Assembly (NCBI GenBank): GCA_013814015.1
Contig: JACCQS010000199.1
Span: 1-13,885, forward strand
DNA length: 13,885 nucleotides
DNA from: Geodermatophilaceae bacterium
GTDB taxonomy: Bacteria; Actinomycetota; Actinomycetes; Mycobacteriales; Geodermatophilaceae
Direction of reading: 5' to 3'
Shown: piece by piece, positions 1 through 6,012 of the stretch
Layout: each line of letters starts with the position of its first letter
Numbering within the stretch: position 1 is the first letter of the stretch
Program-made: the position numbers and the translations under genes
Notes under the pieces: model-generated
Seen by the model: the letters and a program-made list of their open reading frames with translations, nothing else
Databases searched by the model: none
What the model was told of the DNA's origin: nothing

Positions 1-1
1 G

Positions 2-178
2 ACCCGGACCGATGCATTGGCCGCCGGCTCGTGGGCCGCCCGATCCTGGTTGGGGCTGCCCGGGATCGAGGAAGGCGCACCGGCAGACCTGATTGCTTAC
101 GATGCCGATCCGCGGACCGATCTCTCAGTGCTCAGCCGACCGGGTCGGATCATCCTGCGGGGCAGTGTCATCGCCTGA
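2..178 (+). CDS. Amidohydrolase family protein, C-terminal fragment (gene enters from the left)
   Basis: Only the last 58 codons are in the window, in the frame starting at base 2 and ending with TGA at 176-178. The peptide has the usual tail of metal-dependent amidohydrolases of the imidazolonepropionase/dipeptidase type: an alanine-rich helix (TDALAAGSWAARSWLGL), then G-x-IEEGAPADLIAYDADP, where the protein returns to the small beta-sandwich domain, then LSRPGRIILRGSVIA. The metal-binding residues lie outside the window, so the substrate cannot be inferred. The stop lies 11 bases inside the convergent S41 peptidase remnant, with no room for a separate terminator. An amidohydrolase gene upstream of proS is, from memory, a common actinobacterial arrangement. 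Confidence 0.8.
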   Translation, partial: TRTDALAAGSWAARSWLGLPGIEEGAPADLIAYDADPRTDLSVLSRPGRIILRGSVIA

Positions 179-956
179 CCGCTCCCAAACGGTCCCGCGC
201 AGCCTCGGCATCCTCCGCGACGGCGCGCCGTCCACCATCGCGCCCCAGGGTGAGCACATGCTCGAGCGCCAACCCACAGGCCGTGTCGAATGCGCTTTCC
301 GCGGACACGTCGACGTCCGGCCCCACCCCGGCTCCTTCCCAGTTGGTGCCGGTGACGGGATTGATCGCTCGGCCCTGAGGGACGGACAGCTGCAGATGCG
401 GCCCGATCCGATAGCGGCGCCCAGGGTTGGCACCACCCATGGTGGTCTCCCCGACGATGGTGGCGCGCCCCCGGCATTGCAGGTCATAGGCCAGCTCCTC
501 GGCCCCGGAAAATGTGGCCGAGCCGGTCAACACATAGACCGGTTTGGAACCGCCGAACTTCGTCCCAGGGACGGATGGCGCTGTCCAGAACTGTCGCGTC
601 TGATCGCCGGGACGGTCATAGATGTCGTTGAGGTGCGTCGGATCATCGAACAGGTAACTGCAGTAGTGCGCCACCATCAGAGGCGAGCCACCGGGGCAAC
701 GTCGGAGGTCGATGATCAGAACGTCGGTGCCGGCCAGGAGGGTCATCGCCGCCGAGGCGATGGGGGCGGCGACGTTGGCGTCGTGCAGGGTGCGGATGTC
801 GAGATAGCCGACATTGCCATCGAGCCGCTGGGCGGTTGCGATACCGCCCGCCGACAGGAGCACCTCCTGTCGATAGGCATCTTCGTCGAAAACCTCAGCG
901 TCGTTGTCATCCTGCACCGGGATCTCGACAAGGCTGTGCAGGAGTCGGAGACCAAG
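168..956 (-). pseudogene. S41-family (IRBP/tricorn-like) peptidase, N-terminally truncated remnant
   Basis: Reading leftward from about 956 the translation matches the C-terminal processing-type S41 serine peptidases: LDGNVGYLDIRTL, then GTDVLIIDLRRCPGGSPLMV, then TFSGAEELAYDLQ (the serine of TFSG is the expected nucleophile), GETTMGGANPG, and NPVTGTNWEGAGVGPDV, ending in a helix with FDTACGLALEHVL. Family members normally have roughly 75-90 more residues before the GDKHLRL-like segment. Here that segment appears only as LGLRLLH, and upstream the frame runs into arginine/proline-rich translation opposite proS, with no matching N-terminus in any minus frame. An in-frame GTG at 917-915 could start a protein of about 249 residues, but it would lack the N-terminal domain. 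The catalytic half looks intact, so recent truncation is likelier than long decay. The 3' end overlaps the amidohydrolase gene by 11 bases. Confidence 0.65.
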
Positions 957-961
957 TATTG

Positions 962-1008
962 CCCAGGCACTTGCGGGCCTTGCACCCCGGCCGGACCGGG
1001 CCTGGGAG
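962..1008 (+). promoter_or_regulatory. Possible stem covering the proS Shine-Dalgarno
   Basis: CCCAGGC at 962-968 is the exact reverse complement of GCCTGGG at 1000-1006. The right arm shares bases with the GGGAG Shine-Dalgarno (1004-1008) of the GTG start at 1019. Inside the loop, GGCC at 976-979 can pair with GGCC at 989-992. Such a stem could limit ribosome access, but GC-rich leaders often form chance stems. I found no convincing -10 or -35 element between the peptidase remnant and proS. Confidence 0.25.
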
Positions 1009-1018
1009 ACTGCGCGAC

Positions 1019-2782
1019 GTGCTGCTGCGGATGTCGACCCTGTTCGTCCGAACCCTGCGGGAGGATCCGGCCGACGCCGAGATCCCGAGCCACCGGCTGC
1101 TGGTCCGTGCCGGCTACATCCGGCGAGCCGCGTCGGGTGGCTACACCTGGTTGCCATTGGGCTATCGCGTCTTTCGGAATGTCGAACGGATCGTCCGCGA
1201 GGAGATGGACCGGATGGGTGCCCAGGAGGTGCACTTCCCGTCGCTGTTGCCGCGTGAGCCGTACGAAACCTCCGGCCGGTGGAGCGACTACGGGGACAAC
1301 CTCTTCCGGCTCAAGGACCGGCGGGGTGTGGACCATCTGCTGGCTCCCACCCATGAGGAGATGTTCACCCTCCTGGTGAAGGATCTCTACTCGTCGTACA
1401 AGGATCTTCCACTGTGGATCTACCAGATCCAGACCAAGTTCCGTGACGAGGCGCGGCCCCGGGCGGGCCTGCTGCGGCTCCGCGAGTTCGTCATGAAGGA
1501 CTCCTACTCCTTCGACATCTCCGACGCAGGACTCGACGCTTCCTACGCGGCCCACCGCGCGGCCTACATCGCCACCTTCGATCGGCTCGGCCTGGATTAT
1601 GTGATCGTCTCGGCGATGTCGGGTGCCATGGGTGGGTCGCGCAGCGAGGAGTTCCTGCACCCCAACGAGGTCGGCGAGGACAGCTTCGTCCGCAGCGCCG
1701 GTGAGTATGCCGCGAACGTCGAGGCGGTGCGTACTCCGGTACCCGACCCGGTCCCGTACGACGACGCCCCGCCGGCCCACGTCGAGGACACCCCCGAGAC
1801 GCCGACCATCGACACCCTCGTCGCGCTGGCCAACGAACGGTTTTCGAGGGGTGATCGCCCCTGGTCTGCCGGCGACACGTTGAAGAACGTGCTCGTCATG
1901 CTCGCCCACCCCGACGGGACCCGGGAACCCCTTGCCATCGGGTTGCCCGGAGACCGGGAGGTGGACGCCAAACGTCTGCAGGCTCAGGTGGATCCGGCCA
2001 CAGTGCAGCCCTTCACCGAGGCCGATTTCACGGCGAATCCAGCCCTGGTCAAGGGCTACATCGGCCCGGCCGCACTGGGTGAGAAGTCGCCCAGCGGCAT
2101 CCGCTACCTCGTCGATCCACGAGTCGTCGAGGGCACCCGCTGGCTGACCGGTGCCAACGAGACCGGCCGACACGTCTTCGACCTGGTATGTGGTCGCGAC
2201 TTCACCCCGGACGGCACGATCGAGGCAGCCGAGATCAAGTCCGGGGACCAGGCCCCGGACGGCTCGGGACCCCTCGAACTGGCTCGCGGGATCGAGATCG
2301 GGCACATCTTCCAACTGGGTCGCAAATACGCCGAGGCGCTCGATCTCCAGGTGCTCGACGAGAACGGGAAGCTCGTCACGGTGACCATGGGCTCGTACGG
2401 CATCGGGGTCTCCCGGGCGGTGGCCGCGATCGCCGAGTCCACCCACGACCAAGCTGGCCTGTGCTGGCCACGCGGGGTGGCACCCGCTGACATTCACGTC
2501 GTGGCGGCAACCGGCAAGGATCCAGCGGTGTTCGAGGTAGCGCAACGGCTGGCTCAGGAGCTTGTCGACGGCGGGCTGGCCGTGCTCTACGACGATCGTC
2601 GCAAGATAAGTCCCGGGGTGAAGTTCACCGACGCCGAATTGATCGGGGTGCCGACCATTGTCACCGTCGGACGAGGACTGGCTCAGGGCGTGGTCGAAGT
2701 GCGGGACCGACGTAGCGACCAGCGCACCGACGTCCCTGTCGTCGGTGCAGCCGCCTCGATCCACCAGGCCATACCCGGCTGA
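1019..2782 (+). CDS. proS: Prolyl-tRNA synthetase, bacterial type with editing insertion domain
   Basis: Charges tRNA-Pro with proline in the cytoplasm. The 587-residue length fits the long bacterial form (about 570-590). The N-terminus MLLRMSTLFVRTLRED is typical of actinobacterial ProRS, then SHRLLVRAGYIRR (25-36) and the class II core. LAPTHEEMFTLLV is near 108-120 and motif 2 (QTKFRDEARPRAG, then REFVMKDSYSFD) near 138-166. An editing (INS) insertion spans about 220-410 with the lysine of TLKNVLVML, and motif 3 (GSYGIGVSR) lies near 458-466. The anticodon-binding domain, with LYDDRRKISPGVKFTDAELIGVP, is at the C-terminus. I chose GTG 1019 over ATG 1031 because GGGAG at 1004-1008 lies 10 bases before it and MLLRMSTLF matches relatives as I remember them. 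The gene stops 37 bases before vapB. A second, unrelated-type ProRS is encoded at 3549. Confidence 0.96.
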   Translation: MLLRMSTLFVRTLREDPADAEIPSHRLLVRAGYIRRAASGGYTWLPLGYRVFRNVERIVREEMDRMGAQEVHFPSLLPREPYETSGRWSDYGDNLFRLKDRRGVDHLLAPTHEEMFTLLVKDLYSSYKDLPLWIYQIQTKFRDEARPRAGLLRLREFVMKDSYSFDISDAGLDASYAAHRAAYIATFDRLGLDYVIVSAMSGAMGGSRSEEFLHPNEVGEDSFVRSAGEYAANVEAVRTPVPDPVPYDDAPPAHVEDTPETPTIDTLVALANERFSRGDRPWSAGDTLKNVLVMLAHPDGTREPLAIGLPGDREVDAKRLQAQVDPATVQPFTEADFTANPALVKGYIGPAALGEKSPSGIRYLVDPRVVEGTRWLTGANETGRHVFDLVCGRDFTPDGTIEAAEIKSGDQAPDGSGPLELARGIEIGHIFQLGRKYAEALDLQVLDENGKLVTVTMGSYGIGVSRAVAAIAESTHDQAGLCWPRGVAPADIHVVAATGKDPAVFEVAQRLAQELVDGGLAVLYDDRRKISPGVKFTDAELIGVPTIVTVGRGLAQGVVEVRDRRSDQRTDVPVVGAAASIHQAIPG

Positions 2783-2800
2783 AGGTCCTCGGCGGTGTTA

Positions 2801-2821
2801 ATGTGCTACCATGTAGCACAT
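2801..2821 (+). promoter_or_regulatory. VapB operator palindrome with embedded -10 element
   Basis: A perfect inverted repeat has arms ATGTGCTAC (2801-2809) and GTAGCACAT (2813-2821) around a CAT centre. The right arm includes the first two bases of the vapB ATG (2820-2822). TACCAT at 2807-2812 fits the actinobacterial -10 consensus TANNNT and ends 7 bases before the ATG, so transcription probably starts at the start codon and yields a leaderless mRNA. No clear -35 is visible. Phd/YefM antitoxins bind such palindromes alone or with their toxin to repress their own operon; binding here is inferred. Confidence 0.75.
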
Positions 2822-3113
2822 GGAACGCATCGGTGTTCGGGAACTGCGGCAGCACGCCAGTAGGTACCTGGCGCGGGTGAAGGGGGGCGAGATCATCGAG
2901 GTTACCGACCGTGGCGATCCGGTAGCACGACTGGTTCCCATTCCGAAAGATGTGCACTCCCCGGAAACGACGGTGCAACAACTGATCGATGCAGGTGTGC
3001 TGCATCCAGCGACCTTGGACTACCGACAACTCCCCGCACCTCTCCCAGCCCGAGCGGGCCAGCGGCCGTTGAGCGAGATCCTGGAGGAAATGCGCAACGA
3101 AGAGCGCTACTGA
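2820..3113 (+). CDS. vapB: VapB-type antitoxin, Phd/YefM family
   Basis: A 97-residue protein whose first half is a Phd/YefM DNA-binding fold: MERIGVRELRQHASRYLARVKGGEIIEVTDRG, then DPVARLVPIP. These match the family pattern of a short strand, the R-x-x-x-S helix, and the strand pair ending in P(V/I)A-x-L-x-P. The rest is a linker and an acidic C-terminal helix (SEILEEMRNEERY), the part that in this family blocks the toxin's active site. The ATG lies in the right arm of a palindromic operator with no Shine-Dalgarno, fitting leaderless translation and autorepression. The stop TGA (3111-3113) is one base before vapC, so the pair is translationally linked. The pair sits between two ProRS genes. 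Pairing with a PIN toxin makes VapB the better name than Phd. Confidence 0.9.
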   Translation: MERIGVRELRQHASRYLARVKGGEIIEVTDRGDPVARLVPIPKDVHSPETTVQQLIDAGVLHPATLDYRQLPAPLPARAGQRPLSEILEEMRNEERY

Positions 3114-3114
3114 C

Positions 3115-3510
3115 ATGCTCTATCTGGATTCATCGGCACTGGTTAGGTTGGTCTTGACCGAGCCAGAAAGCTCAGTGCTCGCCGGTGTCGTACGTACCGG
3201 ACCGGGAATGATCAGCAGCGCTCTCGCCCGGATCGAAGTCATTCGAGCGGTGCGACGCAAAGGACCGGTTGAGGAGAAGTCAGCGCGCCTTCTCATGGCA
3301 TCGGTCGACTCCGTCGACATTACGGATCAGATCATCAATGAAGCCGGGAGGATCGGGCGGCTTCAGCTCCGCAGCCTGGACGCGATCCACTTGGCGACCG
3401 CGCTTGAACTGAGGTCCGCGTTGACCGGATTCGTTGCCTATGACCGGCGCCTGCTCGATGCCGCGGCCACGCTCGGGCTGCGCCCCATGAGCCCGGGCCT
3501 CGACGGCTGA
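3115..3510 (+). CDS. vapC: VapC-type toxin, PIN-domain ribonuclease
   Basis: 131 residues, the usual VapC size. The four acidic PIN residues are in place: D5 in MLYLDSSALVR, E41 in ARIEVIRAVRR, D89 in SLDAIHLATAL and D110 in VAYDRRLLDAA. PIN toxins are magnesium-dependent endoribonucleases, and characterised VapCs often cut tRNA anticodon loops or the 23S sarcin-ricin loop; the target here cannot be read from sequence. It follows vapB after one base, with GAAGAG at 3099-3104 as a possible Shine-Dalgarno. The early part is less GC-rich than its neighbours (31 of 60 bases G/C at 3121-3180), consistent with acquisition by transfer. A stem-loop follows the stop directly, and the second ProRS starts 38 bases later. 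Confidence 0.93.
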   Translation: MLYLDSSALVRLVLTEPESSVLAGVVRTGPGMISSALARIEVIRAVRRKGPVEEKSARLLMASVDSVDITDQIINEAGRIGRLQLRSLDAIHLATALELRSALTGFVAYDRRLLDAAATLGLRPMSPGLDG

Positions 3511-3533
3511 TTCGTCGGCTCGCCGGCGACGAA
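3511..3533 (+). terminator. Stem-loop between vapC and the second proS (weak terminator or attenuator)
   Basis: TTCGTCG at 3511-3517 pairs perfectly with CGACGAA at 3527-3533 around a 9-base GC-rich loop, starting on the base after the vapC stop. No T-run follows, so it is not a canonical intrinsic terminator. It could slow or stop transcription from the toxin operon, protect a 3' end, or be a regulator site upstream of the TAGGCT element. Confidence 0.35.
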
Positions 3534-3535
3534 TC

Positions 3536-3551
3536 TAGGCTGCACGCCGTG
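3536..3551 (+). promoter_or_regulatory. Candidate -10 element placing the second proS on a leaderless transcript
   Basis: TAGGCT at 3536-3541 fits the actinobacterial -10 consensus TANNNT. It ends 7 bases before the GTG start at 3549, the spacing expected when transcription starts on the start codon. No good -35 hexamer is visible. The only Shine-Dalgarno-like bases (AGG at 3537-3539) lie inside this element. The second ProRS may therefore be expressed separately from vapBC. Confidence 0.35.
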
Positions 3552-4961
3552 GCACGCGCTCCCGTCCTTACCTCCCAGGCACAGGACTTTGCCCGTTGGT
3601 ACCAAGAAGTCATCGCCAAGGCGGAGCTGGCCGACAACGGCCCGGTCCGCGGGACGATGGTGATCCGACCGTGGGGATATGCGGTCTGGGAGCGGATGCA
3701 GCGCGAGGTCGACGACCGGATCAAGGCCACCGGCGCCCAGAACGCGTACTTCCCGCTGTTCATCCCGCAGAGCTACCTCCAGCGTGAGGCCGAGCACATC
3801 GAGGGCTTCAGCCCGGAGCTCGCCGTGGTCACCCATGCCGGCGGCAAGGAACTCGAGGAGCCGGTCGTCGTCCGGCCCACCTCGGAGACCATCGTGAACA
3901 GCTTCTTTGCCAAGTGGGTGCAGTCCTATCGCGACCTGCCGATGCTGGTGAACAACTGGTCCAACGTGGTCCGCTGGGAACTGCGGCCCCGGATCTTCCT
4001 GCGCACCACCGAGTTTCTCTGGCAGGAGGGGCACACCTGCCACGCCACCGAAGCGGATGCCGGCGCATACGCGCGCCGGATCCTCGACGACGTCTATGCC
4101 GATTTCATGGAGTCGGTGTTGGCCATGCCGGTGCTGCGCGGGCGCAAGACCCGGCGGGAGCGGTTCGCCGGAGCAGTGAGCACGTTGACCTGCGAGGCGA
4201 TGATGCGCGATGGCAAGGCCCTGCAGATGGGGACCAGCCACGAGCTGGGTCAGAACTTCGCCAAGAGTTTCGGCGTCCGGTTCTCTGCCGCAGATGGTGC
4301 ACAAAACTATGTCTGGCAAACCTCGTGGGGGGTGTCCACCCGGATGGTCGGCGGGTTGATCATGTGTCATGGCGACGACGCGGGTTTGCGGATCCCGCCC
4401 AGGCTGGCCCCGATCCAAGCCGTGGTCATGGTGGTCAAGGACGGTGATGGGGTCAGCGAGGCTGCGGCACAGTTGGTCTCAGAGTTCACCGCGGCTGGAG
4501 TTCGGTGCGAGCTGGACGCCCGTACGGACACGCCGTTCGGTCGCCGGGCGATCGACCGGGAACTCAAGGGCGTACCGGTACGGGTGGAGGTCGGACCCCG
4601 CGAACTCGCCGACGGGACCGCCGTACTGGTCCGCCGGATCCGGGGCAGCAAGACGTCGACCCCACTGGCCGGACTTACCGAAGCGGTCACGCGGGCACTG
4701 ATCGAGGATCAGGCCCAGCTCTACGTCGAAGCGTCGACGCGCCGCGAAGCCGCCACCGCCGACGTGAGCACTGTCGCCGAAGCTGCCGAGGCGGCGGCCA
4801 CCGGCTGGGCTCGGATCGACTGGGCCGCCCTCGGTCCGGAGGGCGAAGCGATCCTGGCCGAGCAGGCGATCAGTGTCCGGTGCCTGGTACGGGCCGACGG
4901 GCGCCTTCCCGACAGCGACGACGAGCCGGGCCTGATCGCGGTCGTCGGCCGCTCGTACTGA
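3549..4961 (+). CDS. proS2: Prolyl-tRNA synthetase, archaeal/eukaryotic-like short type (second copy)
   Basis: A 470-residue class II synthetase of the ProS type 3 form, which lacks the editing insertion and has its own C-terminal domain. Landmarks are TSQAQDFARWYQEVI (8-22), motif 1 around GPVRGTMVIRPWGYAVWERM (31-50), VVRPTSETI (107-115), motif 2 VVRWELRPRIFLRTTEFLWQEGHT (140-163), the proline/tRNA-site segment ALQMGTSHELGQNFAKSF (224-241), and motif 3 TSWGVSTRMVGGLIMCHGDD (258-277). The C-terminus SDDEPGLIAVVGRSY fits the family ending; only one of the usual zinc-site cysteines is visible (in SVRCLVR). The GTG start is set by the conserved N-terminus. Motifs look intact, so it should be active. 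It shares only the class II fold with the proS product at 1019; this is not a tandem duplication. It follows vapC after 38 bases and precedes rpsP by 162 bases. Resistance to a ProRS inhibitor is one possible role, not shown here. Confidence 0.95.
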   Translation: MARAPVLTSQAQDFARWYQEVIAKAELADNGPVRGTMVIRPWGYAVWERMQREVDDRIKATGAQNAYFPLFIPQSYLQREAEHIEGFSPELAVVTHAGGKELEEPVVVRPTSETIVNSFFAKWVQSYRDLPMLVNNWSNVVRWELRPRIFLRTTEFLWQEGHTCHATEADAGAYARRILDDVYADFMESVLAMPVLRGRKTRRERFAGAVSTLTCEAMMRDGKALQMGTSHELGQNFAKSFGVRFSAADGAQNYVWQTSWGVSTRMVGGLIMCHGDDAGLRIPPRLAPIQAVVMVVKDGDGVSEAAAQLVSEFTAAGVRCELDARTDTPFGRRAIDRELKGVPVRVEVGPRELADGTAVLVRRIRGSKTSTPLAGLTEAVTRALIEDQAQLYVEASTRREAATADVSTVAEAAEAAATGWARIDWAALGPEGEAILAEQAISVRCLVRADGRLPDSDDEPGLIAVVGRSY

Positions 4962-4971
4962 CGTCAACCGG

Positions 4972-5123
4972 TGGACGTCCGAGCCGGTCTGGCAGAATAG
5001 GACCGCGAACGTGCCGTACGGCCCTCTACCCGCTACGGATCACGTCCATGAAGCGTCGCAAGTCCGGACCCACCCGGCCCTCGCGCGCTCACCCGCACCA
5101 GAACTCGAGGAGCAGTCCCGCAC
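4972..5123 (+). promoter_or_regulatory. rpsP leader with candidate promoter
   Basis: The gap before rpsP holds a weak promoter candidate: TGGACG (4972-4977) as -35 and CAGAAT (4993-4998) as -10, each matching 4 of 6 consensus bases with a 15-base spacer. The leader would be about 120 bases. It includes the palindrome GCCGTACGGC (5013-5022) and ends with the Shine-Dalgarno GAGGAG (5107-5112), 11 bases before the GTG. An ATG at 5048 opens a frame that runs on into rpsP out of phase and does not look coding. A start for the ribosomal cluster is expected here. Confidence 0.35.
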
Positions 5124-5702
5124 GTGTCCACCAAGATCAAGCTCATGCGGCGCGGCAAGACGCGCCAGCCGTACTACCGGATCGTCGTCGCCGACTCGCG
5201 CACCAAGCGGGACGGTCGATCGATCGAGGAGATCGGGAAGTACCACCCCAAGGAGGACCCCTCCTACATGGAGGTCGACGCCGAGCGCGTGGCGTACTGG
5301 CTCGGTGTCGGCGCCCAGCCGACCGAAGCCGTCCGGGCCATCCTGAGGGTGACCGGCGACTGGCAGAAGTTCTACGGCGAGCCCGCCCCCGAGCCGATGA
5401 AGGTCAAGGCCGCCAAGCCGGACCGCCGGGCCGCGTTCGAAGCTGCGACCCAGCTCGGTGGAAGTGAGCCCGACGCCGCAGCGACCACGCCGAAGAAGAA
5501 GACCGCCAAGCCTGCCGACACCAAGAGCGCCGACGCCCCGAGCGCCGATGCGCCGAGCCCCGATGCCAAGGCCGACGTGCGCGTCGACCGGACCGACAAG
5601 ACCGACGTCGAGGTCGACGTGGAGGCCCAGAGCCCTCGCGCCGGTGCACGGCAGGCCGCTCCCGAGCCTGAGGTGCCGGCGGCGCCGGGCACCGACGCCT
5701 GA
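5124..5702 (+). CDS. rpsP: Small ribosomal subunit protein bS16 with long C-terminal extension
   Basis: Ribosomal protein of the 30S body. Residues 1 to about 85 are the standard S16 fold: STKIKLMRRGKTRQPYYRIVVADSRTKRDGR, then EEIGKYHP, AERVAYWLGVGAQPTEAVRAIL. Most bacterial S16 proteins stop near there. This one continues to 192 residues with a low-complexity Ala/Pro/Asp/Lys tail that includes PKKKTAKP, a SADAP repeat near 135-148, and alternating acidic and basic residues. Tails of some length occur in other actinobacterial S16 proteins; this one seems long. The GTG start has GAGGAG at 5107-5112. The stop overlaps the khpA start as TGATG, so the two are translationally coupled. First gene of the conserved rpsP-khpA-rimM-trmD run. 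Confidence 0.97.
   Translation: MSTKIKLMRRGKTRQPYYRIVVADSRTKRDGRSIEEIGKYHPKEDPSYMEVDAERVAYWLGVGAQPTEAVRAILRVTGDWQKFYGEPAPEPMKVKAAKPDRRAAFEAATQLGGSEPDAAATTPKKKTAKPADTKSADAPSADAPSPDAKADVRVDRTDKTDVEVDVEAQSPRAGARQAAPEPEVPAAPGTDA
5526..5567 (+). repeat. 15-base imperfect tandem repeat in the S16 tail
   Basis: About 2.8 copies of a 15-base unit encode SADAP, SADAP, SPDA in frame. Units begin AGCGCCGACGCCCCG (5526) and AGCGCCGATGCGCCG (5541), with a diverged partial third at 5556. Third-position differences suggest slippage followed by drift, as in disordered tails. Confidence 0.7.
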
Positions 5703-5938
5703 TGCTCGAAGACGCTCTCGAGCACCTGGTTCGGGGGATCGTCGATCACCCGGACGACGTGCAGGTCGATCTGGTGACCAACCGACGTGGCCGCACCCTC
5801 GAAGTACGGGTCAACCCGGAGGACCTCGGCAAGGTGATCGGCAGGGCCGGTCGTACGGCAAAGGCGCTGCGTCAGATCATGACCAGCGTCGGCGGCCGCA
5901 GCTTGCGGGTCGATGTCGTCGACACCGACGGTCGCTGA
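5702..5938 (+). CDS. khpA: KH-domain RNA-binding protein KhpA
   Basis: A 78-residue single KH-domain protein. The RNA-contacting GxxG loop is GRAG at 47-50 within EDLGKVIGRAGRTAKALRQIM, preceded by two strands (VQVDLVTNRRGRTLEVRVNP) and followed by LRVDVVD. KhpA proteins bind RNA, often as partners of KhpB/Jag, and in Gram-positive bacteria influence cell division and small-RNA biology; this gene's place between rpsP and rimM is highly conserved. The ATG shares its A with the rpsP stop (TGATG), so reinitiation by the same ribosome is likely. The rimM start is 70 bases downstream. Confidence 0.94.
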   Translation: MLEDALEHLVRGIVDHPDDVQVDLVTNRRGRTLEVRVNPEDLGKVIGRAGRTAKALRQIMTSVGGRSLRVDVVDTDGR

Positions 5939-5961
5939 CCCGCGGACAACCAACCAAGATC

Positions 5962-6012
5962 ATGAGCGCCTCCGGTGCAGCCCCGCTCCACCTGAAGCGC
6001 TCACGATCGTGA
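5962..6012 (+). other. Short ORF ending on the rimM start codon (possible coupling ORF)
   Basis: ATG at 5962 opens a 16-codon frame, MSASGAAPLHLKRSRS, whose TGA (6010-6012) overlaps the rimM GTG (6009-6011) as GTGA. It fills most of the khpA-rimM gap. rimM has only a weak Shine-Dalgarno-like stretch, so reinitiation from this ORF is possible. Its own start also lacks a clear Shine-Dalgarno, and third-position G/C is 12 of 16, so chance is a real alternative. Confidence 0.25.

Noticed and set aside
957..1018. T-box riboswitch before proS
   Set aside because: The leader is too short, and no T-box consensus or terminator/antiterminator pair is visible.
93..1379. Plus-strand open frame of 428 codons over the S41 remnant and proS start
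   Set aside because: The opposite strand carries recognisable S41 peptidase motifs, and the plus translation ends as an out-of-frame shadow of proS.
743..2764. Minus-strand open frame of 673 codons opposite proS
   Set aside because: It is the antisense of a clear ProRS gene, its translation has no recognisable domain, and long antisense frames are common in GC-rich DNA.
3438..4418. Minus-strand open frame of 326 codons opposite the second proS
   Set aside because: Shadow of the ProRS reading frame, with His/Gly/Pro-rich translation and no family pattern.
1019..4961. Tandem duplication of proS
   Set aside because: The two ProRS proteins differ in architecture (editing insertion present or absent, different C-terminal domains), so they are separate lineages and not copies.
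5458..6012. Plus-strand open frame of 184 codons over the S16 tail and khpA
   Set aside because: Arg/Pro-rich frame-shifted reading of two clear genes; only its last 17 codons coincide with the short ORF before rimM.
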